A DNA stretch of 19,259 nt from Solirubrobacterales bacterium (GCA_003157595.1 PMKB01000311.1:468-19726); one strand, 5' to 3'; positions 8,096 through 14,587 are shown, counted from the stretch's first letter. The notes: generated by a model not told the origin, from the sequence alone. Translations and numbers: made by a program.

Positions 8096-8379
8096 GCCGC
8101 ACCGTCGAGCAGCCGCGCGCCGCCGGACCAGCAGACGCGCTCGGCGGGCGCTGGAACGTGATCGTGCGCAACGACGACCACAACACCTTCGATCACGTCG
8201 CGAAAACGCTCGCTCGCGTGATCCCGGGGGTCACGCTCGACCAGGGCTACGCCTTTGCCCGCCGCATCCACAGCGGCGGGCTCGCGATCGTCTGGAGCGG
8301 CCACCTCGAGGTGGCGGAGCACTACTGGGAGATGCTGCGCTCCGCCGGCCTGACGATGGCGCCGCTCGAGCAGGGCTGA
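8092..8379 (+). CDS. clpS: ATP-dependent Clp protease adaptor ClpS
   Basis: A 95-residue N-recognin adaptor that hands proteins bearing N-degron residues to the ClpAP or ClpCP protease. The family signature is seen as VRNDDHNTFDHV (25-36), ARRIHSGG with the conserved H60, and GHLEVAEHYWEMLRSAGL (70-87). The length is normal, with an unstructured N-terminal 20 residues. The ATG at 8092 overlaps the MBL stop (ATGA), so translation is coupled. A longer frame reading upstream into the MBL gene is open but would lack the ClpS family layout. In other actinobacteria clpS is often beside a small DUF2017 gene or near clp genes. The coupling to an MBL hydrolase may place that enzyme in proteostasis, but this is only contextual. 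Confidence 0.93.
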   Translation: MSRTVEQPRAAGPADALGGRWNVIVRNDDHNTFDHVAKTLARVIPGVTLDQGYAFARRIHSGGLAIVWSGHLEVAEHYWEMLRSAGLTMAPLEQG

Positions 8380-8400
8380 GGCGTGGCGTGTGAACGCGGC

Positions 8401-8432
8401 GCCGGCGCCGGCGCCGGCGCCGGCGTGCCGGC
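8401..8432. repeat. GCCGGC hexamer array downstream of clpS
   Basis: Four perfect tandem copies of GCCGGC (8401-8424) and a fifth after two bases (8427-8432). Because each hexamer is its own reverse complement, the array can fold into strong hairpins in several registers. It lies 21 nt after the clpS stop in a convergent gap of 127 bp and could end transcription or simply be a slippage-prone microsatellite. Confidence 0.6.
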
Positions 8433-8472
8433 GGGCGGCGCGTCGGCGTACGTGCGGGCGGCGCGTCGGCGT
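8431..8472. repeat. 19-bp direct repeat, period 23
   Basis: The 19-bp word GCGGGCGGCGCGTCGGCGT occurs at 8431-8449 and again at 8454-8472. It sits between the GCCGGC array and the end of the minus-strand gene at 8507. No coding role is likely for either strand here. Confidence 0.65.
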
Positions 8473-8506
8473 GCGGGAAGTCGGCGGGGCTGCCGGACGC
8501 CCGGCG

Positions 8507-8848
8507 TCAGTGGCCGTTGGCCGGTACGGCCGCCGCCGGCGCGTGGCGGACCGCCTCGCCGCGGCAGACGAGGTCGTTCCAGGCATAGACGACGGGGACC
8601 TGGAACCAGCCCTGGCAGTAGATGCGAAAGTCGGTCATCTCAGGGCCGGCCCAGAAGCGATCCCAGTCGAGGTGCTCTTCGAACTCCAGGACCTGGAGGA
8701 ACTTGTAGCGGTCGTCGCGCCCGCGGTAGACCGCGTAGCTCGTCGCGCCGTAGCGGACCGAGAGGGCCGAGATGCGCTCGAGCTCGACCTGCAGCTGGTC
8801 GCCGCGGAAGCCGGTCGCATACCAGGGAACGTGAACGACGCCGGCCAT
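8507..8848 (-). CDS. Hypothetical protein, possible dimeric alpha/beta-barrel fold
   Basis: A 113-residue protein without a name I can give. Its pattern of a first strand (MAGVVHVPWY), an amphipathic helix (GDQLQVELERISALSVRYG), strands with YAVYRGRDDRYKFLQVLEF, and a second aromatic-rich helix (HLDWDRFWAGPEMTDFRI) resembles the ferredoxin-like layout of antibiotic-biosynthesis-monooxygenase-type small proteins. It is rich in Trp and Tyr. No catalytic residues can be assigned. The ATG at 8848 shares a base with the TGA of a 33-codon upstream frame (8848-8949), which may couple its translation. It lies downstream of ygfZ on the same strand, with 211 bp between. Codon use agrees with its neighbours. 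Confidence 0.7.
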   Translation of the reverse strand: MAGVVHVPWYATGFRGDQLQVELERISALSVRYGATSYAVYRGRDDRYKFLQVLEFEEHLDWDRFWAGPEMTDFRIYCQGWFQVPVVYAWNDLVCRGEAVRHAPAAAVPANGH

Positions 8849-8949
8849 CAGAGCGCCACCGCAGCTCGGCTGAACGCCACGGGCCTGCGCGCCCGGCGCT
8901 CGCCGTGGGAGAGGCCCGCCGGGGCCGGTTGGGCTCGTTCGAGGTCCAT
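8848..8949 (-). CDS. Possible 33-aa upstream ORF coupled to the 113-aa gene
   Basis: From ATG 8949 a 33-residue frame (MDLERAQPAPAGLSHGERRA...) ends in a TGA whose A is the first base of the next ATG (8848). A TACGAT -10-like hexamer lies 10 nt upstream of it (8965-8960), whereas no promoter or ribosome binding site is seen directly before the 113-aa gene. Third codon positions are mostly G or C. It may be a coupled leader peptide or chance. Arg-rich, with no recognisable domain. Confidence 0.35.
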   Translation of the reverse strand: MDLERAQPAPAGLSHGERRARRPVAFSRAAVAL

Positions 8950-9059
8950 CGCGCCGGCAATCGTATATCGCCGTCGCTCAGGCCAGCCCGGTGACGCCCC
9001 GTCGAGTGCGCCCACTCGGAACGTTCGCCGCTTCCGGCACGACGCTCCGGGAGGACCGA

Positions 9060-10013
9060 CTAGCCGGACGCGCTGAACGGCAGCGCCATGACCGTGGCCA
9101 CGACGTCGTGCCCCGCGAGCGTCAGCTGTGCTCCGGGCTCGGCTTCGCGGCGCACCAGCGCCAGCCCGATCGGACCGAACCTGGGCGAGCTGGCGAAGGA
9201 GCCGAGCGTGCCCACCGGCCGGTCGCCGAGCAGCAGGGCGGCGCCGGGCGAGACCGGCTCGCTCAGCGCCAGCCCGCGCAGGTGGCGGTTGGGCCGGCCC
9301 TTCCAGTACAGGCGCGCGACCGTCTCCTGGCCGATGTAGCAACCCTTGGTGTAGGAGACGGCGCGCTCGTGCAGGCCGGCCTCCTGCGGCATCGTGCTCG
9401 CGTCGATCTCGACGCCGAAGCGAGGCCGTCCGCGCTCGATGCGGAGCGTCTCCGCGGTCGTCTCCTCGATCCTCGTCGCGCCTGCGGCGAGCAGCTCGGC
9501 GGCCACCGCCTCGGTGTCCTCGCTCGCGCACAGCACGTCCACGCCGATGCCGGTGCGGATCAGGCGCACCGGCCGGCCCGCCAGCGCGCCGGCCCGGTGG
9601 TCGTGCTCGGCGGCGCCGGGCGGTTCGGCGAGCGCGCCGTCGGCGACCGGGCCGATCAGCGACAGCAGGCCGCATTGCAGCGTGCGCTTGTGCAGCTGGG
9701 CGTCATAGCCGAGCCGGAACTGGTGCAGCGCGTCGAACAGCGCCTGCAGCGCGACGCGTTCGGTGTCGAGCAGCAGCTCCTCGTCGCTACGGAGCACGCG
9801 AACCTCGGCGAGCATGCGCCCGTTGTGCGTGAGCAGCGCCGCGTCCAGGCCGCCACCCACCGAGAGCGCCGCGATGTCGTTGGAGAGCACCGAGTCGAGG
9901 AACTCGACCGCCCCGGGGCCGCTCAGCGACAGCTTGCCGGCCTGCGAGCGATCGAGCAGCGCCACGCCCTCCGTCGCCGCGCGGTACTGCGGATCGACCG
10001 TCGCGAGGGCCAC
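9060..10013 (-). CDS. ygfZ: Folate-binding protein YgfZ (Fe-S cluster repair/assembly)
   Basis: A 317-residue protein of the YgfZ/IBA57 branch of the GcvT-like tetrahydrofolate-binding family, which supports assembly or repair of certain iron-sulfur proteins. The family signature KGCYIGQE (223-230) is present with its conserved cysteine C225. The N-terminal LLDRSQAGKLSLSGPGAVEFLDSVLSND (19-46) matches the folate-binding core. A longer open frame upstream exists but crosses the promoter and the neighbouring gene. The GTG at 10013 is preferred because homologues begin with this segment and TATGCT lies 6 nt upstream. It is divergent from a 120-aa unknown gene with 63 bp between start codons. Likely cytosolic. 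No Fe-S assembly gene is adjacent. Confidence 0.9.
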   Translation of the reverse strand: MALATVDPQYRAATEGVALLDRSQAGKLSLSGPGAVEFLDSVLSNDIAALSVGGGLDAALLTHNGRMLAEVRVLRSDEELLLDTERVALQALFDALHQFRLGYDAQLHKRTLQCGLLSLIGPVADGALAEPPGAAEHDHRAGALAGRPVRLIRTGIGVDVLCASEDTEAVAAELLAAGATRIEETTAETLRIERGRPRFGVEIDASTMPQEAGLHERAVSYTKGCYIGQETVARLYWKGRPNRHLRGLALSEPVSPGAALLLGDRPVGTLGSFASSPRFGPIGLALVRREAEPGAQLTLAGHDVVATVMALPFSASG

Positions 10014-10019
10014 TTCCCG

Positions 10020-10025
10020 AGCATA
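10020..10025 (-). promoter_or_regulatory. -10 element of ygfZ
   Basis: On the minus strand TATGCT ends 6 nt before the GTG start at 10013, predicting a leaderless mRNA. It is the same hexamer and spacing as at bioA. Confidence 0.5.
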
Positions 10026-10062
10026 ACAAGACCACTTTCCCGCACCCGGGAGGGTCCGCGGG

Positions 10063-10068
10063 TAGGCT
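10063..10068 (+). promoter_or_regulatory. -10 element of the 120-aa gene
   Basis: TAGGCT ends 8 nt before the ATG at 10077. No ribosome binding site lies between them, so a leaderless mRNA is likely and this start is preferred. Confidence 0.5.
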
Positions 10069-10076
10069 TTGCGCCG

Positions 10077-10439
10077 ATGGCACTCGCCGACACCTTCCAG
10101 GCGATCGTCGACTCGCTCCCGGACGACTGGACCGACCTGGAACTGGACCTGCGGATCGCCGACGAGACGCGCTACGTCGACGCGGCGGTGTTCCTCGTCG
10201 TCGCCAACGCGCAGCCCTATTCCAAGCACGACTGGCACTGGCGGCTGCTGGTCGCACACCGCTTCGGCCACGCTGCGTCGGTCGACGCCGTGCACATGGC
10301 GCTCGGTTTGCTCGACGACGCGAAGCTCGACGGCGAGCTGGCCCTGCGCGAGGTGCGCTCGGGCCGCGTCCCGGTCGAGTCCGTCTGGGGCCGGCCGCAG
10401 TCGCTGCGCGACGAGATGCGCCAGATCAACGCGCAGTAG
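10077..10439 (+). CDS. Conserved-looking hypothetical protein
   Basis: A 120-residue acidic soluble protein I cannot assign. It has an amphipathic N-terminal helix (DTFQAIVDSLPDDWTDLELDLRI), a strand-rich middle (YVDAAVFLVVANAQPYSKHDWHWRLLVAHRFGHAAS) with several His and Trp residues, then a helical end (VHMALGLLDDAKLDGELALREV) closing on VESVWGRPQSLRDEMRQINAQ. The frame continues open far upstream through the ygfZ antisense strand, but the ATG at 10077, placed 8 nt after TAGGCT, is the natural start. Its 3' end overlaps the receiver-like gene on the other strand by 14 nt. It is divergent from ygfZ, which is weak evidence for a shared condition of expression. Confidence 0.7.
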   Translation: MALADTFQAIVDSLPDDWTDLELDLRIADETRYVDAAVFLVVANAQPYSKHDWHWRLLVAHRFGHAASVDAVHMALGLLDDAKLDGELALREVRSGRVPVESVWGRPQSLRDEMRQINAQ

Positions 10440-10752
10440 CGAGCAGCCCGGCCAGCAGCGACGGGCCTTCGCGCGCGATGCGCGAACGCGGGACGACGAG
10501 CTCGATGCCTGCCGCAAGCGCGCTGGTGCGCACGCCGGTCTCGACGTGCGAGAAGAAGGCGAGCGTCGGTGGGCGCGGCCGTGCCAGCGCGGCGATGCGG
10601 GCGTCCGCGTCGTGGGTGAGGTCGGCGACGATCGCCTCGGCGCCGCGATCCGGGCTCGGGCCGAGCGTCACCTCGTGGCCGGCGGCCTCCAGGTCCGCGC
10701 GCAGCCGCGAGCCGAACAGCAGGTCGTCGGTGAGAACGTGAATCCGCGCCAT
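10426..10752 (-). CDS. Stand-alone receiver-like protein
   Basis: A 108-residue protein whose layout resembles a response-regulator receiver domain. It begins MARIHVLTDDLLFGSRLRADLEAAGHEV, with acidic D9/D10 after strand 1. AIVADLTHD places D44 at the phosphoacceptor position, FFSHVE (67-71) gives S68 near the switch Thr/Ser, and VVPRSR (86-91) stands where the conserved Lys is expected. The missing Lys argues for a pseudo-receiver with altered or no phosphorylation. There is no output domain and no kinase nearby. The ATG at 10752 follows TATCGT by 7 nt, suggesting a leaderless mRNA. The 3' end overlaps the 120-aa gene by 14 nt. Confident as a gene, moderate for the fold. Confidence 0.65.
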   Translation of the reverse strand: MARIHVLTDDLLFGSRLRADLEAAGHEVTLGPSPDRGAEAIVADLTHDADARIAALARPRPPTLAFFSHVETGVRTSALAAGIELVVPRSRIAREGPSLLAGLLATAR

Positions 10753-10759
10753 TGCGCAG

Positions 10760-10765
10760 ACGATA
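10760..10765 (-). promoter_or_regulatory. -10 element of the receiver-like gene
   Basis: On the minus strand TATCGT ends 7 nt before the ATG at 10752. It lies within the start of the catalase remnant, so this promoter postdates or overlaps the decayed gene. Confidence 0.5.
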
Positions 10766-10970
10766 CGGGTCTGGGGCCGGCTCGCTTTGCCGTGAGATCC
10801 TCTCCACGCGCCCGATCGCGACCACCTGGTCTCGAATCTCGCCGGCGCGCTCGGTGACGGCGTCGATCACGCCCCCCAGGTCCGCTCGGTCGAGCACTGG
10901 CAGAAGGCCGACGCCGAGCGCGGCTCGCGGCTTCGCGGCGAAGCTCGGCCTCCGCGAGTCCGAACTGAAC
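10761..10970 (+). pseudogene. Decayed 3' end of a monofunctional catalase gene
   Basis: Three short stretches in order, in alternating frames, spell the C-terminal end of a heme catalase. 10776-10805 reads AGSLCREILS. Then in another frame 10814-10933 reads DRDHLVSNLAGALGDGV, continues through VRSVEHWQKADAERGSRL, and back in the first frame 10935 onward reads AAKLGLRESEL. The family pattern here is QAG-x-LYR-x-hydrophobic, RD-x-LV-x-N-hydrophobic-AG-x-L, then H(F/W)-x-KAD-x-x-x-G-x-RhA-x-x-LGL. At least two frameshifts separate the pieces and no start codon or upstream catalase sequence remains, because the receiver-like gene now occupies that space on the other strand. It cannot encode a working enzyme. 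It lies in the 249-bp gap between two minus-strand genes. Confidence 0.6.
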
Positions 10971-11001
10971 CACGGCCGCGGGCGCAGCGGCAACCGCTTG
11001 A

Positions 11002-11754
11002 TCAGCCGAACAGGTCCTCGGCGCGGGGGCGCAGCAACGCGGCCGCGCCGGGTCCGTCCAGCTCCTGCACCTGTGCGCTGAGACCGCGCACGATGACGAC
11101 CGGCTCGCCGGAATCCTTTGCCCGCGCAAGGTCGGCGGTCGCGGCGACCGCGTCGGCGACCGCGATCACGCTCGCGTGCAGCTCGCGGCCGCGCCGGTCG
11201 CGGCGCCCGCGCCAGTCGTCAAGCGGCGCCAGGCCGGCGACGCCAATCGCAGTGTCTAGCTGCCCAAGTCGCCAGGCGCGCCCGAAGCTGTCGGTGATCA
11301 CGACCGCCGGGCGCCGGCCGGTCAGCTCGCGCAGGCGGGCGCGCAGCTCCCGCGCGGCGCCGTCTGGGTCCAGCGGCAGCAGCACGAGCGTGCCCTCGGC
11401 GGGCGCGTTGGACTCGTCGACGCCGGCGTTCGCGCAGACGAATCCGTGGTGGGTGCGGACGATCAGCACGCCGCGCTCGGCGCGCAGCAGCTCGCTTGAC
11501 TCGTCGAGGATCGCCTGAACGTGGCGCGCGTCCTTGCCGTGCTCGGCTGCCAGCGCGAGCGCGCGTTCGCTCGGCTCGATTTCCGCGAGCCTGCGCACCC
11601 TACCCTGGGCCTTGGAGACAGCCTTGTGGGCGATCACGACGACGTCGCCGTCGCCGAGATCTCCCGCGGCTGCAGCGATCAGCGCGGCGAGGTCGTCGCC
11701 CTGCTCGATCTCCGGCAGGCCGCGCAGCGCGAACGCCGAGATCGCAGCGCTCAC
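11002..11754 (-). CDS. cofE: Coenzyme F420-0:L-glutamate ligase (single-domain CofE)
   Basis: Adds glutamates with gamma linkages to F420-0 using GTP, the tail-forming step of F420 synthesis. The 250-residue protein matches CofE: VVVIAHKAVSKAQGR (38-52), THHGFVCANAGVDESN (101-116) and VITDSFGRAWRLGQLD (152-167), followed by GVAGLAPLDDWRGRRD. The start is GTG at 11754, whose GTGA overlaps the cofC stop by 4 nt. The longer frame upstream is antisense noise over cofC. Many actinobacteria have FbiB, in which this domain is fused to a C-terminal FMN-binding reductase of about 200 residues. Here the protein stops at the end of the ligase domain, so the reductase must be elsewhere in the genome. It is the last gene of the F420 operon. 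Confidence 0.92.
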   Translation of the reverse strand: MSAAISAFALRGLPEIEQGDDLAALIAAAAGDLGDGDVVVIAHKAVSKAQGRVRRLAEIEPSERALALAAEHGKDARHVQAILDESSELLRAERGVLIVRTHHGFVCANAGVDESNAPAEGTLVLLPLDPDGAARELRARLRELTGRRPAVVITDSFGRAWRLGQLDTAIGVAGLAPLDDWRGRRDRRGRELHASVIAVADAVAATADLARAKDSGEPVVIVRGLSAQVQELDGPGAAALLRPRAEDLFG

Positions 11755-12386
11755 AGCTCTGCCAGCACGGCGCTCGTGCGCGTCGTTCGGCCGGCGAGCG
11801 CCAGTCGCAGCGCCGCGAGATCCTCGGGGGTATCCACATCCAGCAGCAGTCCCGGCAGCGCCTCGACATGCCAAGACGCGCCGGCTGCGCTCGCGCGCCG
11901 GCGATGGCGTTCGAAGCTGTCGGGTCCGAAGCCCGGCTCGATCGCGTCCGGCGGCGTCAGCAGCAGCGCGTTGGTGCCGCTGCCATGGCGGTCGGCGACG
12001 ATCGTCACGGCGGGTGGCACGCTCACGCGATCGAGCAGCGTTCGCAGGTCCGCGCTGCCGAGCGCCGGGCAGTCGCCGGGGACCAGCAGCGCCCGCTCGT
12101 AGCCGCCGTGGATGGCATGGGCTATGCCGACCAGGGCAGCCCGGCTCTGGCCGGACTCGGCCGGGTCCCCAAGAACCGTCGCGCCGTGGGCGCGCGCGAG
12201 CGAGGCGACCTCCTGCTCGTTGGTGACGACGACCGGATCGAGCTCGCCCATTGCCACCAATGCGTCCAGCACGTCGGTCACCATCGCCTGCGCCAGCAGG
12301 CGGCGCTGCGCGGGCGCCAGCTGCTCGCCCAGGCGCGTCTTGGCCAACTCGAAGCGCTTCACGGGAAGGACCGCCAGCGTCCGCAT
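11751..12386 (-). CDS. cofC: Phosphoenolpyruvate/2-phospholactate guanylyltransferase
   Basis: Activates the three-carbon acid of F420 with GTP, making the guanylylated donor used by CofD. It is called CofC in archaea and FbiD in mycobacteria, where PEP is the substrate. The 211-residue nucleotidyltransferase-fold protein shows VLPVKRFELAKTRL (6-19), VVVTNEQEV (52-60), LVPGDCPAL (101-109), ADRHGSGTNALLL (131-143) and LDVDTPEDL (182-190). GDCP carries the metal-binding aspartate. The ATG at 12386 shares its A with the last base of the cofD stop, and the stop overlaps cofE. Whether it prefers PEP, 2-phospholactate or another acid cannot be read by eye. In an actinobacterium PEP is the likely substrate. 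Confidence 0.9.
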   Translation of the reverse strand: MRTLAVLPVKRFELAKTRLGEQLAPAQRRLLAQAMVTDVLDALVAMGELDPVVVTNEQEVASLARAHGATVLGDPAESGQSRAALVGIAHAIHGGYERALLVPGDCPALGSADLRTLLDRVSVPPAVTIVADRHGSGTNALLLTPPDAIEPGFGPDSFERHRRRASAAGASWHVEALPGLLLDVDTPEDLAALRLALAGRTTRTSAVLAEL

Positions 12387-13291
12387 CAGCCGCTCAGCGC
12401 GTCCGCCAGCTCGAGCGCGTGCCCGGCGAGCCGCCGGCGGCCCGCCGGGCTGTCCATCAGCGTGTCGACCTCGAGTGAGCGAATGCCCTCGACGGGCTCG
12501 TCGGCGACGATCGCGTCCAGCAGCGCGGCGTAGTGGCGGGCCACGCCGGCGGCGTCGGCGGTCTCTCCCGCCCAGGCCATGCAGGCGGCCGTCGGGCCCT
12601 TGAGCACCTCGCCGCCGACGATCGGGCTGACCGCTATCACCGGGGCGTTCGAGGCTTCGATTGCGCTGCGGATCGAGTCGACCGCGAGGATCGGGCCGAT
12701 CGAGATGATCGGGTTCGAAGGGCCGATGATGATCGCCCGCGCGGACGCCAGCGCGGCGAGCGCGCCGGGAGATCCGCTCGCGTCCGCGGCGCCATCGAAG
12801 CGGATGTCGTCGATCGCTGCGGCGCCGCGGTGGGCGATCAGGAACTCCTGCAGCGAGAGGGTCTGCTCGCCGCTACGGATCGTCGTTCTCACGCGGTCGT
12901 CGCTCATCGGAATCACCTGCGCATCGACGCCGAGCGCGCGGGTGAGCGTGGCGTGCGCCTCGCTCAACGTCCGTCCGCCTTCCAGCAGACGCCTGCGCTC
13001 CAGGCAGAACGCGAGGTCGCGATCGCCGAGTGCGAACCAGACCTCGGTCCCCAGCTCGCGCAGCATCTCCATCGCCGAGAAGCTGTCTCCCTCGATCCCC
13101 CAGCCACGCTCATCGATCCGGTCGGCCAGCCAATAGCTGACGAGATCCGGATCGGGCGAGACGTAGGCGCCGTGGATCTCGACGTCGTCACCGGTGTTGG
13201 CGATCACCGCCAGGTCGTCGCCGAGCAGGTCGTAGAGCCCGCGGGCCAGCTTCGCCCCGCCGGTGCCCCCGGAGAGCAGGACGACGCTCAC
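12386..13291 (-). CDS. cofD: 2-phospho-L-lactate/PEP transferase CofD (FbiA)
   Basis: Transfers the activated phospho-acid onto the riboflavin-like chromophore Fo, forming F420-0 or dehydro-F420-0. The 301-residue protein has the family hallmarks: LSGGTGGAKLARGL (6-19) at the nucleotide site, IANTGDDVEIHG (30-41), LGDRDLAF (88-95), GPSNPIISIGPIL (190-202), AVSPIVGGEVLKGP (220-233) and a C-terminal segment of normal length. The start is GTG at 13291, overlapping the npdG stop by 4 nt (GTGA), which agrees with MSVVLLSGGTGGAK being the usual N terminus. It is the second gene of the operon, coupled on both sides. No Fo synthase (cofG/cofH, fbiC) is in the window, so Fo is supplied from another locus. 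Confidence 0.94.
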   Translation of the reverse strand: MSVVLLSGGTGGAKLARGLYDLLGDDLAVIANTGDDVEIHGAYVSPDPDLVSYWLADRIDERGWGIEGDSFSAMEMLRELGTEVWFALGDRDLAFCLERRRLLEGGRTLSEAHATLTRALGVDAQVIPMSDDRVRTTIRSGEQTLSLQEFLIAHRGAAAIDDIRFDGAADASGSPGALAALASARAIIIGPSNPIISIGPILAVDSIRSAIEASNAPVIAVSPIVGGEVLKGPTAACMAWAGETADAAGVARHYAALLDAIVADEPVEGIRSLEVDTLMDSPAGRRRLAGHALELADALSG

Positions 13292-13977
13292 CAGAGCGTG
13301 TCGGGAAGCCCCGTGAGGCGGATCCCGGCGTGCGCCTTGTGGCGCACGTTCACGGAGATCAACAGCGCCGTCAGCGACTCGGTGATCCGCGCCATCTCGA
13401 GCCGCCCGGCATCGACGCAGCGCAGGCCGTCGACGCGGTCGAGTAGCGCCGCAACGCGCGCCTTGTCGGCCTTACGGTCGCCGGCCAGCAGCACGTCCTC
13501 GTCGAGCGGATGCGCGCGGTCCTCGAGCGCCGCGGCGCTCACCGTGTGCAGAGCCGCCACGACGCCGACGCCTTCGGGGACGAGCTCCTGCGCCTGTTGG
13601 GCGGCGGAGCCCTGCCAGACGCCGAGCATGCGCGTCGGCTTGCCGCCGACGGCGGCGGCCAGCGGGACCGTCGCGTCGATCAGCAGCTGACCCGCGCGCA
13701 TCGCCTCGGCGATGTGGGTCAGCGTCTCGTGGTGGCTGCGGAACGGAACACTCAGCACCACCAGCTCGTTGGCCGCTGCCGCCGCGGCGTTCTCCATGGC
13801 GCTCACGCGGCCGTCTGGCACGACGGCGAGCGCCCGCGCGCCGGCCTCCTCGGCGCGGCCGGCCTCGCGCGAGCCGATCGTGACGGCGACGCCGGCTGCG
13901 GCCAGGCGCACCGCTAGGCCGAAGCCGAGCGCGCCCGACGCGCCGATGATCGTGACGGAGCTGTCGGGGACGGACAC
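13288..13977 (-). CDS. npdG: NADPH-dependent F420 reductase
   Basis: Moves hydride between NADPH and coenzyme F420, linking the F420 pool to central redox metabolism (Fno in archaea). The 229-residue protein begins SSVTIIGASGALGFGLAVRL with the Rossmann loop GASGALG (12-18), IGSR (34-37) for the 2'-phosphate of NADPH, then LSVPFRSHHETL (75-86), LIDATVPL (99-106) and LHTVSAAAL (143-151), all family-typical. The frame is open further upstream, but GTG at 13977 gives the standard N terminus and lies 8 nt after TATACT, so the mRNA is likely leaderless. It leads the F420 operon and is divergent from the DUF1707 gene. Having the reductase first means enzyme and cofactor are made together. Confidence 0.93.
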   Translation of the reverse strand: MSVPDSSVTIIGASGALGFGLAVRLAAAGVAVTIGSREAGRAEEAGARALAVVPDGRVSAMENAAAAAANELVVLSVPFRSHHETLTHIAEAMRAGQLLIDATVPLAAAVGGKPTRMLGVWQGSAAQQAQELVPEGVGVVAALHTVSAAALEDRAHPLDEDVLLAGDRKADKARVAALLDRVDGLRCVDAGRLEMARITESLTALLISVNVRHKAHAGIRLTGLPDTLW

Positions 13978-13985
13978 GCGCGCGG

Positions 13986-13991
13986 AGTATA
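13986..13991 (-). promoter_or_regulatory. -10 element of the F420 operon
   Basis: On the minus strand TATACT, close to the bacterial consensus TATAAT, ends 8 nt before the npdG GTG. Transcription starting at the GTG would give a leaderless four-gene mRNA. No clear -35 was seen. Confidence 0.6.
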
Positions 13992-14099
13992 TGCCGCGCC
14001 CGGAGGGTGGCCGGGGGTCTGGCGTCACCGCTGCGCACCGGTCGGTACCGAGGCAGGCCGCGGAGCGCTCGCCCGCTCGGTGGGCCCAGCGGCAGCGGG

Positions 14100-14105
14100 T
14101 AATGT
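14100..14105 (+). promoter_or_regulatory. -10 element of the DUF1707 gene
   Basis: TAATGT ends 7 nt before the ATG at 14113, the leaderless spacing seen repeatedly here. It supports this ATG over the in-frame GTG at 14080. Confidence 0.55.
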
Positions 14106-14112
14106 CCCGGCG

Positions 14113-14544
14113 ATGGCCGAGCACCCCGAGCTGCGCGCGGCCGACAGCGACCGCGAGCGCGTTGCGGCGGATCTGCGCGAGCACTTCACGTCCGGGCGGT
14201 TGGTCGAGGAGGAGTTCGGCGAGCGGCTCGAGACCGTCTACGCGTCGAGGACCATGGCCGAGCTGGAGCGGGTGGCGGCCGATCTTCCGGACCCGCGCCC
14301 GCTGCCGGTGCCCGCTGGTCCGAGCGAGCTGGCGCGCAGGCGGATCTACCAGGACGCCGGCGCGGTCGTGATCTTCGATCTGGGGTGCGTCGCGGTCTGG
14401 GCGGCCACCGGATCGAACGGCTCGTTCTGGCCCAAGTACGTGATCCTCATCTCGGCCATGCGGGTCGCTCGCGACGCCTGGCGGCTGCTCGGCCCGGCGC
14501 GCGACGCGGCGAGGCCCCGACGCCGCCGGCGGCGGCGGTACTGA
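14113..14544 (+). CDS. DUF1707 domain membrane protein
   Basis: A 143-residue protein with an N-terminal DUF1707 domain: LRAADSDRERVAADLREHFTSGRLVEEEFGERLETVYASRT covers residues 7-47, with the family pattern of R-x-SD-x-DRE followed by GRL-x-x-x-EF-x-ERL. A linker leads to two hydrophobic segments (about 83-99 and 108-118) joined by a short turn, resembling the 2TM domain often found after DUF1707, then a very basic end (PRRRRRRRY) that should face the cytosol. DUF1707 is common in actinobacteria and of unknown biochemical role. The start is set by TAATGT 7 nt upstream. It is divergent from the F420 operon and 56 nt ahead of the IMPase-family gene, which has its own promoter. Confidence 0.8.
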   Translation: MAEHPELRAADSDRERVAADLREHFTSGRLVEEEFGERLETVYASRTMAELERVAADLPDPRPLPVPAGPSELARRRIYQDAGAVVIFDLGCVAVWAATGSNGSFWPKYVILISAMRVARDAWRLLGPARDAARPRRRRRRRY

Positions 14545-14587
14545 GCAGCGTCTGCCGCGGGCGCGCCGTCCCGACGGTCCCCTTGCG

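Noticed and set aside
8991..10439. A 482-codon plus-strand frame antisense to ygfZ ending with the 120-aa gene
   Set aside because: Only the part after ATG 10077 looks like protein. The upstream part is antisense to ygfZ, and a -10 hexamer lies just before 10077.
10014..10517. N-terminal extension of ygfZ to a 485-residue protein
   Set aside because: The extra residues are antisense to the 120-aa gene and have no YgfZ similarity. GTG 10013 gives the family N terminus.
13978..14184. N-terminal extension of npdG to 298 residues
   Set aside because: The added sequence precedes the Rossmann strand without homology and crosses the TATACT promoter and the divergent DUF1707 start.
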